Below are positions 7,032 to 14,100 of a stretch of 18,145 nt of DNA, one piece after another. The translations under genes were made by a program, and so were the position numbers. This DNA comes from Betaproteobacteria bacterium (GTDB lineage: Bacteria; Pseudomonadota; Gammaproteobacteria; Burkholderiales; SG8-39), in NCBI GenBank assembly GCA_029858545.1, contig JAOUFA010000025.1:1-18145 (forward strand), in the 5' to 3' direction. The first letter of the stretch is position 1; every line of letters starts with the position of its first letter. The notes beneath the pieces are model-generated. The model was not told the DNA's origin. It was given only the letters and a program-made list of their open reading frames with translations, and made no database searches.

Positions 7032-7901
7032 CTAGCGCTCCTCCTCGAACGAGACGCCGAACAATCCCTCCGGCCGCACAAGCAGCACGATGACCATGAT
7101 CGAAAGCGCCACCGCGCCCTTCAGAAACGAGCCCTGCGGCAGCGCGAACACGGTGATCGCCTCCACGTACCCGATGATGAACGCGCCGATCAGGCTGCCC
7201 TTCATGCTGCCCAGCCCGCCCAGCACCACGATCGCGAGCATCGTGACCAGGGGCGAGAGCCACATGAACGGGTCGACGACGAATACCGGCGCCACCACCA
7301 CGCCGGCAATCGCCGCGAGCGCCACCGAAATCGCCACCGTCGCCATCGCCACGCGTTGCACGTTCATGCCCATCAGGTTGGCGACCTCGAGATCGTTGGC
7401 GGTGGCGCGGATCGCGAGGCCCAGCCGCGTGCGATACAGCAGCGCCCAGGTCGCGCCGAGCATCAACGCCGCGACGGCGAGGATCAGCAGACGCTGGTAG
7501 GCGATCTTCACGCCGATCACGGTGACCGTGCCCTCCAATGTGGACGGAATGCCGAGAAAATTGCCGCCGAAGGAGAACAGCATCAATTCCTGGAAGATGA
7601 GCGCCAGCGCGATGGTCGCAATCAATACCGCCGATTCGTGCTCGCGCACTGGTTCGATGACGAGCTTGTAGCTGAGCACCGAGAGCGCCACCACCGCGAC
7701 GACCGCGGTCAGGCCGGCGAGTGCGAAGCCGAAATGTGCCTTGACCAGCAGTGCGTAGAAGCAATACGCGGCGAGCATGTAGAACGCGGTATGCGCGATG
7801 TTGACGATGCGCGCCACACCGAACACAAGCGAAAAACCGACCGCGAGCAGCGCATAGACGCCGCCGTTGATCAGTCCGGTGACGAGGATGTCTTCGAACA
7901 T
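7032..7901 (-). CDS. livH: HAAT-family ABC importer permease LivH
   Basis: A 289-residue integral membrane protein that pairs with LivM to form the importer channel. Typical LivH features are the N-terminal LVTGLINGGVYALLAVGFSL (residues 7-26), the IVNIAHTAFYMLAAY segment, the RTRLGLAIRATANDLEVANLMGMN coupling loop, the VLGGLGSMKGSLIGAFIIG segment and the RPEGLFG ending. The start codon has no Shine-Dalgarno. It is preceded directly by TTTTTTGCCAGC, the tail of a GC-rich hairpin, so translation or transcription entering livH may be controlled there. The gene lies 71 bp after livK and 16 bp before livM on the same strand. Confidence 0.93.
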   Translation of the reverse strand: MFEDILVTGLINGGVYALLAVGFSLVFGVARIVNIAHTAFYMLAAYCFYALLVKAHFGFALAGLTAVVAVVALSVLSYKLVIEPVREHESAVLIATIALALIFQELMLFSFGGNFLGIPSTLEGTVTVIGVKIAYQRLLILAVAALMLGATWALLYRTRLGLAIRATANDLEVANLMGMNVQRVAMATVAISVALAAIAGVVVAPVFVVDPFMWLSPLVTMLAIVVLGGLGSMKGSLIGAFIIGYVEAITVFALPQGSFLKGAVALSIMVIVLLVRPEGLFGVSFEEER

Positions 7902-7907
7902 GCTGGC

Positions 7908-7936
7908 AAAAAACGGGCGCGCCGCGCAGCGCGCCC
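7908..7936 (-). terminator. Intrinsic terminator/attenuator between livK and livH
   Basis: Read on the minus strand, a perfect 8-bp all-G/C stem (GGGCGCGC, six-base loop, GCGCGCCC) is followed after one G by six consecutive T. This is the classic form of a rho-independent terminator. It lies downstream of the livK stop and ends only six bases before the livH ATG. It should therefore leave abundant livK message and allow only partial readthrough into the permease genes, a ratio common for binding-protein-dependent transporters. It also occupies the place where the livH ribosome-binding site would be. Confidence 0.75.
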
Positions 7937-7972
7937 CGAGTCAATAGGCGTCGAGTGCAATGCGCCGGCGCG

Positions 7973-9190
7973 TCAGTGGCCAGGCAGCTTGAAGGACTTC
8001 ATGCCCTTTATCTGCGGCGGCCAGAACGGCACCTTTTCGCCGTTTTGCCATTGCACGCCGATCCCGGTTGTCTTGCCCGGCGCCCACACGAGGTCATGAC
8101 GCTTGTCGAAAGTGTCGGTGCCCGCGGTGCCGACGTGGACGTTGTTCTCGATATAGGTGACGATCTTGTCGGCATCCATCGATCCCACCGATTCGATCGC
8201 CGCCTTCAGGATCATGATGCCGTCGTAGCTTGCCGCGTTGTAGGTCGGCGACTTGTTGTAGCGCGCCTTGAACGCCTTGACGAACGGCACGGTCTTCGGA
8301 GTGACCTCGACCTCGGAGTAGGTATCGAGCGTGGCGACATAGTTCGCCTTGCCGGCGGACGCCTGCCAGAAGCCGTCCTTTTGCGCCTCGACGTTGATGC
8401 CGAAAGCGATCGCTTTCATGCTGCGCTCGCCCATCTGCCTGCCCACCGAGATCCCGACCGGCCCGGAAAGAATGGTAAACACGATGTCGGCGCCGGCGCG
8501 CTCGATCGCCGAGAGCTCGGCGGTCACGTCGGTGGCGGTCGCCGAGGGCTGCCAGGTGCCGACGACTTCCATCTTCATCGCGGGCAGGTTCTTCTGCGCG
8601 GCGGCGACGAGCGCCTCGGTCCAGACCGCTTTCTCCGCGAGGATCGCCACCTTGGGCGCGGGTTTGTTCATGTCCTTGCGGATTTGCGCGGCAACCGAGG
8701 CCAGAATCGTGAACACGGTCTTCGCCAGATCGACGTCCTTGGTGGGCGCGAGGCGGAACCAGTACTTATACCGATCGTAATTCTGCTCGACGTTGATGCC
8801 GAGTTTGGAGTGCGCCGCGCCGGCGCCGAGAAAGATCTTCTTGTAGTCCATCGCGATTTCCTGCATCGCGATCACCGCCTCGGAGCGGAACCCGCCGATC
8901 AGGAAGTCGGCCTTGTCGCGCGAGACCGCGCGTTCCATCGCGTTGGTCGCGTCGGGCACCGACTGGATCTCGTTGGTGTCGATGCGCAGAAGCTCGATCT
9001 GCATCTTCTTGCCGCCGACCGAGATGCCGCCGGCCTGGTTGATCTCGTCGCGCGCCATTTCGGCGCCGGCCCAGTGATTCTCGCCCTGCACGAATGCCAT
9101 CGGCCCGAGAATGGCGATCTTTATCGCCCCTTGCGCGAGCGCAGTGCCGGCCGCCGCCGCGAGTACCGCAAACAGAACTGAACGCAACAT
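7973..9190 (-). CDS. Periplasmic substrate-binding protein of a HAAT-family ABC importer (LivK type)
   Basis: A 405-residue secreted receptor of the type I periplasmic binding fold (Peripla_BP_6), which captures the ligand and delivers it to LivH-LivM. A Sec signal peptide is clear: MLRS, a hydrophobic stretch of Leu/Val/Ala to about residue 14, then GTALA|Q with probable cleavage after Ala19. The mature protein begins with IKIAILGPMAFVQGENHWAG, the usual first strand and helix of the family, followed by an INQAGGISVGGKKMQIELLRID segment. The start at 9190 is fixed by an AGGAGG at 9197-9202; the frame continues 18 codons upstream without a ribosome-binding site. The ligand may be an amino acid, amide, aromatic acid or another small carboxylate, and the sequence alone does not decide. 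It is the first gene of the leftward unit, divergent from the thioesterase. Confidence 0.9.
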   Translation of the reverse strand: MLRSVLFAVLAAAAGTALAQGAIKIAILGPMAFVQGENHWAGAEMARDEINQAGGISVGGKKMQIELLRIDTNEIQSVPDATNAMERAVSRDKADFLIGGFRSEAVIAMQEIAMDYKKIFLGAGAAHSKLGINVEQNYDRYKYWFRLAPTKDVDLAKTVFTILASVAAQIRKDMNKPAPKVAILAEKAVWTEALVAAAQKNLPAMKMEVVGTWQPSATATDVTAELSAIERAGADIVFTILSGPVGISVGRQMGERSMKAIAFGINVEAQKDGFWQASAGKANYVATLDTYSEVEVTPKTVPFVKAFKARYNKSPTYNAASYDGIMILKAAIESVGSMDADKIVTYIENNVHVGTAGTDTFDKRHDLVWAPGKTTGIGVQWQNGEKVPFWPPQIKGMKSFKLPGH

Positions 9191-9315
9191 GGTCACCCTC
9201 CTCCGACTTTGGTTTAGACTGGGATACTGCAAGCTTGTTATCACGGCATGTTGCCAGTATTCTTTTGCAGAGTCTAGGGACGCCAGGATCGCCCCCTTCG
9301 GAGGGAACCCCCAGG
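9191..9315. promoter_or_regulatory. Divergent control region between the livK-type gene and the thioesterase gene
   Basis: This 125-bp region must hold the promoters of two divergent genes and is visibly richer in A+T than its surroundings (for example 9241-9275). For the rightward gene a weak pair TTGCCA (9251-9256) and TCTAGG (9273-9278) with a 16-bp spacer can be drawn. No confident leftward pair was found. No clear operator palindrome was seen. Confidence 0.35.
9197..9202 (-). promoter_or_regulatory. Ribosome-binding site of the livK-type gene
   Basis: On the minus strand AGGAGG (within GGAGGAGGG) lies six bases before the ATG at 9190. It decides this start over the upstream in-frame codons and fits high expression of a binding protein. 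Confidence 0.75.
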
Positions 9316-9768
9316 ATGCCGCGCGAAGACTTCAAATGCCGCCCCCGCCTGCGGGTGCGCTGGGCCGAAGTGGACATGCAGAAGATCGTCTTTAACGGCC
9401 ACTACCTGACCTACATCGACACCGCGGTCGCCGAGTATTGGCGCGAAATCGGCCTGCCTTACCCGCAGGGCTACGTGGAAAAGTACGGCAGCGATGTGTT
9501 TCTCAGGAAGGCCGAGGTCAACTACCTCGGTTCGGCGTGTTACGACGACGTGCTGTCGGTGGCGACCCGCGTCGGCAAGCTCGGCCGCAGCAGCATGACC
9601 TTCCATTTCGAGATTTTTCGCGAAGAGCCCGCGCCGAGCGAGGCGCCGCTCATCGCCGCCGAACTGGTGTACGTGAACGCGGATCCGAAGACCATGAAGT
9701 CAACCCCGCTGCCCGCCGAGTTGCGCGAACGCGTGCTCGCCTACGAGCAGGTCGCGCCGCAGACCTGA
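9316..9768 (+). CDS. Acyl-CoA thioesterase, 4HBT/YbgC hotdog-fold family
   Basis: A 150-residue single hotdog-fold protein, likely a cytoplasmic thioesterase that hydrolyses an acyl-CoA to the free acid and CoA. The N-terminal block RVRWAEVDMQKIVFNGHYLTYIDTA carries the 4HBT/YbgC active-site pattern: Asp20 followed by the N-G-H-Y cluster at 27-30 and a helix with YIDTAVAEYWREIG. The central RKAEVNYLGSACYDDVL and C-terminal AELVYVNAD strands also fit the family. The ATG at 9316 has a GGAGGG about ten bases upstream; the frame is open for 74 codons before it, but that part overlaps the divergent livK gene and has no homology. It faces livK head-to-head and murA tail-to-tail. Together with the acyl-CoA synthetase at 925, it suggests control of a CoA-thioester pool for the imported compound. 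The exact acyl substrate is unknown. Confidence 0.87.
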   Translation: MPREDFKCRPRLRVRWAEVDMQKIVFNGHYLTYIDTAVAEYWREIGLPYPQGYVEKYGSDVFLRKAEVNYLGSACYDDVLSVATRVGKLGRSSMTFHFEIFREEPAPSEAPLIAAELVYVNADPKTMKSTPLPAELRERVLAYEQVAPQT

Positions 9769-9770
9769 GC

Positions 9771-9788
9771 GGCCCCGAGCATCGGGCC
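9771..9788. other. Small hairpin between convergent thioesterase and murA genes
   Basis: The arms GGCCCCGA and TCGGGCC, around a three-base loop, pair over seven base pairs with one bulged C. It fills the 33-bp gap between two convergent stop codons. Neither side has a T-tract, so it does not qualify as an intrinsic terminator. It could at most block read-through weakly. Confidence 0.3.
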
Positions 9789-9801
9789 GACGAAGCGGGC
9801 G

Positions 9802-11055
9802 CTAGCGTATCCGCTCGATCTCCGCGCCGAGCGCGGAGAGCTTCTTCTCGAGCCCCTCGTAACCTCGGTCGAGGTGATAGATGCGCTCGATCACGGTCTC
9901 GCCCTCGGCGACCAGGCCCGCGATCACCAGACCCGCCGAGGCGCGCAGGTCGGTCGCCATCACGGTTGCCCCCTGCAGGCGTTCGACGCCCTTCACCACC
10001 GCCATGTTGCCCTGGATCGTGATGTCCGCGCCGAGGCGCTGCATCTCCAGCGCGTGCATGTAGCGGTTCTCGAAGATCGTCTCGGCGATCACCGCGGTGC
10101 CGCGCGCCACGCAGTCGAGCGCCATGAATTGCGCCTGCATGTCGGTGGCGAAGCCCGGGTACGGGGCGGTGCGCAGGCTCACCGCATCGGGGCGGCGTTC
10201 CATCGCGATGTCGATCGCATCACCCGCGACCTCGATCCTCGCACCCGCCTCGCGCAGCTTGCCGATGGTCGAGTCGAGTGTTCCGGGCGCCGCGCCGAGC
10301 AGATGCACGCGTCCGCCCGCGGCCGCGACCGCGGCCAGGAAGGTGCCGGTCTCGATGCGATCGGGCATTACCCGGTAGGCGGCGCCGGCGAGCGAGGCGA
10401 CGCCTTCGATGCGGATCACGTCGCTGCCGGCGCCCTCGATCCGCGCGCCCATCGCCGACAGGCAACGCGCGAGATCGACCACCTCGGGCTCTCGTGCCGC
10501 GTTCTCCAGCACGGTGATTCCATCGGCAAGCGTCGCCGCCATCATCAGGTTCTCGGTGCCTGTGACGGTGATCAGATCCATCACGATGCGCGCGCCGCGC
10601 AAGCGGCTCGCCGTGGCATGGATGTAGCCGTGTTCGACATCGATGGTTGCCCCCATCGCCTGCAGGCCCTTGATATGCTGATCGACCGGCCGCTGGCCGA
10701 TCGCGCAACCGCCTGGCAGTGAGACGCGCGCTTCGCCGCAGCGCGCGAGCAACGGACCGAGTACGAGTACCGAGGCGCGCATGGTTTTCACCATTTCATA
10801 GGGCGCGGTGGGATTGTCGAGGCGCGCGGCGCGCAGCTCGACGCGCCCGCCCGAGCGCGCGCCGATTTCGACGCCCATCTGCCCGAGCAACTTCGCCATC
10901 GTCGTCACGTCCATCAGCTGCGGGACGTTTTCGAGGCTGAGCGGGCGCTCGGTGAGCAGCGCCGCACAAAGAATCGGCAGCGCGGCATTCTTCGCGCCCG
11001 AAATGTGGACCTCGCCTTCGAGCGGCTGGCCGCCGACAATTCTCAGCTTATCCAT
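9802..11055 (-). CDS. murA: UDP-N-acetylglucosamine 1-carboxyvinyltransferase MurA
   Basis: A 417-residue cytoplasmic enzyme that transfers enolpyruvyl from phosphoenolpyruvate to UDP-GlcNAc, the first committed step of peptidoglycan synthesis. The N-terminus MDKLRIVGGQPLEGEVHISG and Lys22-Asn23 (KNAALPIL) match the family. The active-site loop SLPGGCAIGQRPVDQH carries Cys117, the fosfomycin target (Cys115 in E. coli). RMHALEM-type and DRGYEGLEKKLSALGAEIERI endings are also present in the form usual for MurA. Length is normal. It is the last gene of the long mla-bolA-murA transcription unit, 65 bp after bolA, with no strong Shine-Dalgarno close to the ATG. A possible small ORF occupies that 65-bp gap and overlaps the murA start. 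No hisG follows; the next gene is convergent. Confidence 0.97.
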   Translation of the reverse strand: MDKLRIVGGQPLEGEVHISGAKNAALPILCAALLTERPLSLENVPQLMDVTTMAKLLGQMGVEIGARSGGRVELRAARLDNPTAPYEMVKTMRASVLVLGPLLARCGEARVSLPGGCAIGQRPVDQHIKGLQAMGATIDVEHGYIHATASRLRGARIVMDLITVTGTENLMMAATLADGITVLENAAREPEVVDLARCLSAMGARIEGAGSDVIRIEGVASLAGAAYRVMPDRIETGTFLAAVAAAGGRVHLLGAAPGTLDSTIGKLREAGARIEVAGDAIDIAMERRPDAVSLRTAPYPGFATDMQAQFMALDCVARGTAVIAETIFENRYMHALEMQRLGADITIQGNMAVVKGVERLQGATVMATDLRASAGLVIAGLVAEGETVIERIYHLDRGYEGLEKKLSALGAEIERIR

Positions 11056-11119
11056 GCGGTCCCGATGCGGGGGTGAAGATCACCGTACCTCCGCCATCCC
11101 CGAGAGTCATTTCATCCAT
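11048..11119 (-). CDS. Possible 23-residue small ORF between bolA and murA
   Basis: An ATG at 11119 lies one base after the bolA stop codon, preceded by GGGGGA inside the bolA end. Its frame runs 23 codons (MDEMTLGDGGGTVIFTPASG and three more residues) to a TAA that overlaps the murA start region. The exact fit between neighbours, and the absence of an obvious murA ribosome-binding site, would suit translational coupling. I recognise no homology, and a frame this short is easily open by chance. Confidence 0.2.
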   Translation of the reverse strand: MDEMTLGDGGGTVIFTPASGPHG

Positions 11120-11120
11120 T

Positions 11121-11363
11121 TCAGTCCCCCGCGGCGTTCCATTCTTCGGGCGTGAGCGTACGCATCGACAGCGCGTGAATCTCCGCGCGCATGCGGTCGC
11201 CGAGCGCGGCGTATACCAGCTGGTGGCGCTGTACGCGGCTCTTGCCCTCGAAAGCGCGCGCGACGATGAGCGCTTCGAAGTGCTGACCGTCACCCTTCAC
11301 TTCGAGTCGTTCGCAGGCGAGCCCGGCACGAATGCCCTGGGCGACGCTATCCGGAGTCACCAT
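11121..11363 (-). CDS. ibaG: BolA family protein, IbaG/YrbA type
   Basis: An 80-residue BolA-fold protein. The family partners monothiol glutaredoxins in binding and transferring [2Fe-2S] clusters. The central GDGQHFEALIVARAFEGKS followed by RVQRHQLVYAALGDRM contains the conserved BolA signature, with His47 the likely cluster-ligand histidine. The ending EIHALSMRTLTPEEW is typical of the IbaG subgroup encoded next to murA in many proteobacteria. A GAGGA about 11 bases upstream supports the ATG at 11363. It starts 6 bp after the permease stop codon. Confidence 0.92.
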   Translation of the reverse strand: MVTPDSVAQGIRAGLACERLEVKGDGQHFEALIVARAFEGKSRVQRHQLVYAALGDRMRAEIHALSMRTLTPEEWNAAGD

Positions 11364-11369
11364 GATTGC

Positions 11370-12125
11370 CTAGGTCCTCAATTTGTAGCCCGATCTGAGC
11401 AGCGCGAGTGCCGCGCCGCACGCCAGGGCGAAGCTTACCCCGACCACCGCGAGGCTGACCGCCGGCGGGACGTCGGACACGCCGAAAAAGCCGTAGCGAA
11501 AGCCGTCGATCATATAAAAGAAGGGGTTGGCGTGCGAGGCGATCTGCCAGAACTCCGGCAGCCGGTGCACCGAGTAGAACACCCCCGACAAGAAGGTCAA
11601 CGGCATGACGACGAAGTTCTGGAACGCCGCCAGCTGATCGAACTTGTCGGCCCAGATCCCGGCAATCAGGCCGAGCGCTCCCAGCAGCGCCGCGCCAAGC
11701 AGTGCGAAGGCGAGCGACCAGAGCGGCGCGACCATCGGCAGGTGGGCGAACCACGCGGTGATCGCGAGCACGCCCGCACCCACCACCAGTCCGCGCGCCA
11801 TCGCGGCGAGCACGTAGGCGCCGAAGAACTCGAGGTAGCTGATCGGCGGCAACAGGATGAAGACGATGTTTCCGGTGATCTTGGACTGGATCAGGCTGGA
11901 CGACGTGTTGGCGAAGGCGTTCTGCAGCACGCTCATCATCGCCAGACCCGGCAGCAGGAACGATACGTAGGCCACGCCGGGATAGACCTCGACCCGTCCG
12001 GAGAGCGCCTGGACGAATACCGCGAGGTAGAGCAGTGCGGTCAGCACCGGTGCCGCCACCGTCTGAAAGGCGACCTTCCAGAAGCGCAGCAATTCCTTGT
12101 AGAGCAGCGTGGTGAAACTCGTCAT
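11370..12125 (-). CDS. ABC-2 type exporter permease (YadH-like)
   Basis: A 251-residue inner-membrane permease with six hydrophobic segments, paired with the ATPase encoded just upstream. The N-terminal FTTLLYKELLRFWKVAFQTV, the FLLPGLAMMSVLQNAFANTSSSLIQSKITGNI region and the late HANPFFYMIDGFRYGFFG segment are ABC-2 membrane family hallmarks shared with E. coli YadH. Its ATG overlaps the stop of the ATPase gene in an ATGA arrangement, so the two are translationally coupled. Substrate unknown; the family includes exporters of lipids, polysaccharides and drugs. Its constant position between mlaB and bolA in betaproteobacteria suggests an envelope role, which is an inference. Confidence 0.9.
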   Translation of the reverse strand: MTSFTTLLYKELLRFWKVAFQTVAAPVLTALLYLAVFVQALSGRVEVYPGVAYVSFLLPGLAMMSVLQNAFANTSSSLIQSKITGNIVFILLPPISYLEFFGAYVLAAMARGLVVGAGVLAITAWFAHLPMVAPLWSLAFALLGAALLGALGLIAGIWADKFDQLAAFQNFVVMPLTFLSGVFYSVHRLPEFWQIASHANPFFYMIDGFRYGFFGVSDVPPAVSLAVVGVSFALACGAALALLRSGYKLRT

Positions 12126-13045
12126 GGCGTGCCCGAGAGTGCTCGCTGCGAGCCCACCACGCGCATGAAGACTTCTTCGAGGTCGGGCTGCTGGAGATCG
12201 AGCTCGGCTATCGCGATGCCGGCTTCGCGCAAGTCGTGCAACAGTTGCTCGAGCTCGGTGTAATCGCCCAGCTTGAGCGTGACACGCGCGCCGTCGCGCC
12301 GGTGCACGCGCGCGGCGAGTCTGTCCGGCAGTTCGTCCCGCTCCAGCCGCAGCTTGAGGTAGAGTCCCGAGAAGCTGGCGAGCAGATTTTCGGTCGAGTC
12401 GAGCGCGACGATGCGTCCGGCCTTGAGCATCGCGATGCGCTTGCACAGCATCTCGGCTTCCTCCAGGTAGTGGGTGGTGAGCACCACCGTGTGTCCGTCG
12501 CGATTGAGCCGGCGCACGAAATGCCACAGTCCCTGGCGCAATTCGACATCGACTCCCGCAGTCGGCTCGTCGAGCACGATCACCGGCGGCCGGTGCACCA
12601 GTGCCTGCGCGACGAGCACGCGCCGCTTCATTCCTCCCGAGAGCGCGCGCATGTTGGTGTCGGCCTTCGCGCCCAGGTCGAGGTGATGAAGAATCTCTTC
12701 GATCCAGGCATCGTCGCGCCGCAGGCCGAAATAGCCCGCCTGAATGCGCAACGTCTCGCGCACCGTGAAGAAGGGATCGAACACCAGTTCCTGCGGCACC
12801 ACGCCGAGCAGACGTCGCGCGCGGCGGTAGTCGGCGCGCACATCGGCTCCCAGCACGCGTGCACTGCCCGAATCGGCGCGCGTAAGGCCGGCCACGATGC
12901 TGATGAGTGTGGTCTTGCCCGCGCCGTTGGGACCCAGCAGGGCGAAGAATTCGCCCTGCTCGATCGCGAGGCTCACGCCGTCGAGCGCGCGCACGTCGCC
13001 ATAGCGCTTGACGACATCGCGTACCTCGATCGCAGGGTGGTTCAT
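12122..13045 (-). CDS. ABC exporter ATP-binding protein (YadG-like)
   Basis: A 307-residue ATPase with Walker A GPNGAGKTT (38-46), Q-loop Gln85, signature LSGGM (135-139), Walker B VIVLDEP (155-161), and the switch histidine His192 in TTHYLEEAE. A C-terminal extension of about 90 residues, typical of ABC-2 exporter ATPases of the YadG/CcmA/NatA class, ends in QPDLEEVFMRVVG. The start giving MNHPAIEVRDVVKRYG was chosen; the frame stays open upstream only as an antisense-free extension into mlaB with no homology. It lies 52 bp after mlaB without a visible Shine-Dalgarno and overlaps the permease gene by 4 bp. Confidence 0.91.
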   Translation of the reverse strand: MNHPAIEVRDVVKRYGDVRALDGVSLAIEQGEFFALLGPNGAGKTTLISIVAGLTRADSGSARVLGADVRADYRRARRLLGVVPQELVFDPFFTVRETLRIQAGYFGLRRDDAWIEEILHHLDLGAKADTNMRALSGGMKRRVLVAQALVHRPPVIVLDEPTAGVDVELRQGLWHFVRRLNRDGHTVVLTTHYLEEAEMLCKRIAMLKAGRIVALDSTENLLASFSGLYLKLRLERDELPDRLAARVHRRDGARVTLKLGDYTELEQLLHDLREAGIAIAELDLQQPDLEEVFMRVVGSQRALSGTP

Positions 13046-13097
13046 GGCGTGGAGCGGATTGCAGCGGCCGGGTCGATCCCGACGCACCGGCGTTCGA

Positions 13098-13388
13098 TCA
13101 GCTTGCCGCGTCGGCGCCGAGCAATTCAGTGACGCCGTACAGCTCGGCGATGGTGCGCAGTCCCGGTGGCGCGCCGACGATGCGCAACTCGCCGCCGGCC
13201 TCGCGCGCCAGGCGCTTCCATGCGAGCAGCGCGGCAAGCAGCGAGGAGTCGAGTTCGGTGACTTCGCGCAGATCGACGCTGCGCGCGCCGGCGCGCACCT
13301 GCTCGGCGCCATCGCGCAGCAGTGCCGCGGCACTGGCGAGGTTCGCGGGCCCGGCCACCACCAGCCGGTCGTTGTCGCGTCGGATCAT
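13098..13388 (-). CDS. mlaB: STAS-domain subunit MlaB of the Mla phospholipid transporter
   Basis: A 96-residue cytoplasmic STAS-domain protein. In E. coli MlaB binds MlaF and is needed for assembly and activity of the MlaFEDB complex. The STAS core is visible as VDLREVTELDSSLLAALLAWKR (about 44-65), with Asp-Ser-Ser at the position of the conserved Ser/Thr loop, and a later LRIVGAPPGLRTIAELYGV segment. The ATG overlaps the mlaC stop in an ATGA arrangement, supporting this start over in-frame codons further upstream. Identification rests on domain type, size and position; sequence similarity among MlaB proteins is low. Confidence 0.85.
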   Translation of the reverse strand: MIRRDNDRLVVAGPANLASAAALLRDGAEQVRAGARSVDLREVTELDSSLLAALLAWKRLAREAGGELRIVGAPPGLRTIAELYGVTELLGADAAS

Positions 13389-14089
13389 TTCTTCTTCGCG
13401 CTGGCGGCGCTTTCGGCGGCGCTGTTCTTGGCGGTCAGCGTCTTGATGAGACCGTCGATTCCCGAATCGCGCACGATGTTCGCGAACTCGGTGCGGTAGT
13501 TCAGCACCAGGCTGATACCCGCGACGCGCACGTCCCAGGCCTTCCAGCCGGCGGCGGTCTTTTCCATGTCGTATTCGATCGGCACCGGCTGCGCGCCCGA
13601 TTGCAGCACCCTTACCACCACCGTCACGTCGGTGTCGGTGGGCTTGGCGCGCAGGCGGCGGAAGTCGAAGCGCTGGTTGCTGTAGGCGGTCAGTGAACTC
13701 GCGTAGGTGCGCACGAGCAGCGTCTTGAATTCCTCGATGAGGAGTTTCCTCTGCGCGGGAGCGGCATTTCGCCAGCTCGCACCCATCGCGAGTATCGTCA
13801 TGCGCTCGAAATTGAAGTGCGGCAGCACCTTCGCGTCGATCAGCGCAACGAGCTTGTTGCGATCGCCCGACTGGAGGTCCTTGTCCTTCGCGATCAGGTC
13901 GAGCACCTCGAGGGTCACGGTCTTCACCAGGACATCGGGCGCCGTGTCCGGGCCGATCGCTGCCTGCGCGGCACCGGGCTGGGCCTGCGCGCCGGCCGGC
14001 GTCACACACAGCAGCGTCAGGGCGCACAGCGCGTACGCGCTCGCCCGCCGAATCCGCGTCGGTTGCAGGTTCTCAGCGTTGCGGTTCAT
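13385..14089 (-). CDS. mlaC: Periplasmic phospholipid-carrier protein MlaC
   Basis: A 234-residue secreted protein that shuttles phospholipids between the outer-membrane MlaA complex and the inner-membrane MlaFEDB complex. A signal peptide is evident: positively charged start, ASAYALCALTLLCVT as hydrophobic core, and AQA|QP as probable cleavage near residue 36. The MlaC (Tol_Tol_Ttg2) core shows VLPHFNFERMTILAMGASWR, FKTLLVRTYASSL and YRTEFANIVRDSGIDGLIKTL. The ATG at 14089 was chosen because AAGGA (14095-14099) precedes it at good spacing; a TTG five codons upstream lies before that site. The tail is rich in Ala, Ser and Lys. It starts 11 bp after mlaA. Confidence 0.93.
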   Translation of the reverse strand: MNRNAENLQPTRIRRASAYALCALTLLCVTPAGAQAQPGAAQAAIGPDTAPDVLVKTVTLEVLDLIAKDKDLQSGDRNKLVALIDAKVLPHFNFERMTILAMGASWRNAAPAQRKLLIEEFKTLLVRTYASSLTAYSNQRFDFRRLRAKPTDTDVTVVVRVLQSGAQPVPIEYDMEKTAAGWKAWDVRVAGISLVLNYRTEFANIVRDSGIDGLIKTLTAKNSAAESAASAKKK

Positions 14090-14094
14090 GTGTT

Positions 14095-14099
14095 TCCTT
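14095..14099 (-). promoter_or_regulatory. Ribosome-binding site of mlaC
   Basis: AAGGA on the minus strand, five bases before the ATG at 14089. It decides this start over an in-frame TTG at 14104. Confidence 0.6.
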
Positions 14100-14100
14100 T

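Noticed and set aside
7016..7081. A 22-residue N-terminal extension of LivM starting at 7081.
   Set aside because: It would overlap the end of livH, is highly arginine-rich, and LivM homology starts at the ATG at 7015, which has a purine-rich stretch before it.
5897..7093. A 398-codon rightward frame opposite livM, and similar long frames at 6891-8099 and 7955-9181 opposite livH and livK.
   Set aside because: They lie antisense to secure liv genes, have Arg/Gln/His/Glu-biased composition typical of antisense frames in GC-rich DNA, and show no domain signature.
9205..9265. A possible sigma-54 promoter (TGGCAA on the minus strand) upstream of the livK-type gene.
   Set aside because: The required GC at the -12 position does not occur at the correct distance from the GG, so the sigma-54 pattern fails.
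11073..12263. A 396-codon rightward frame opposite bolA and the exporter permease, and another at 12236-13132.
   Set aside because: Antisense shadows of recognised genes with the same biased composition and no ribosome-binding site.
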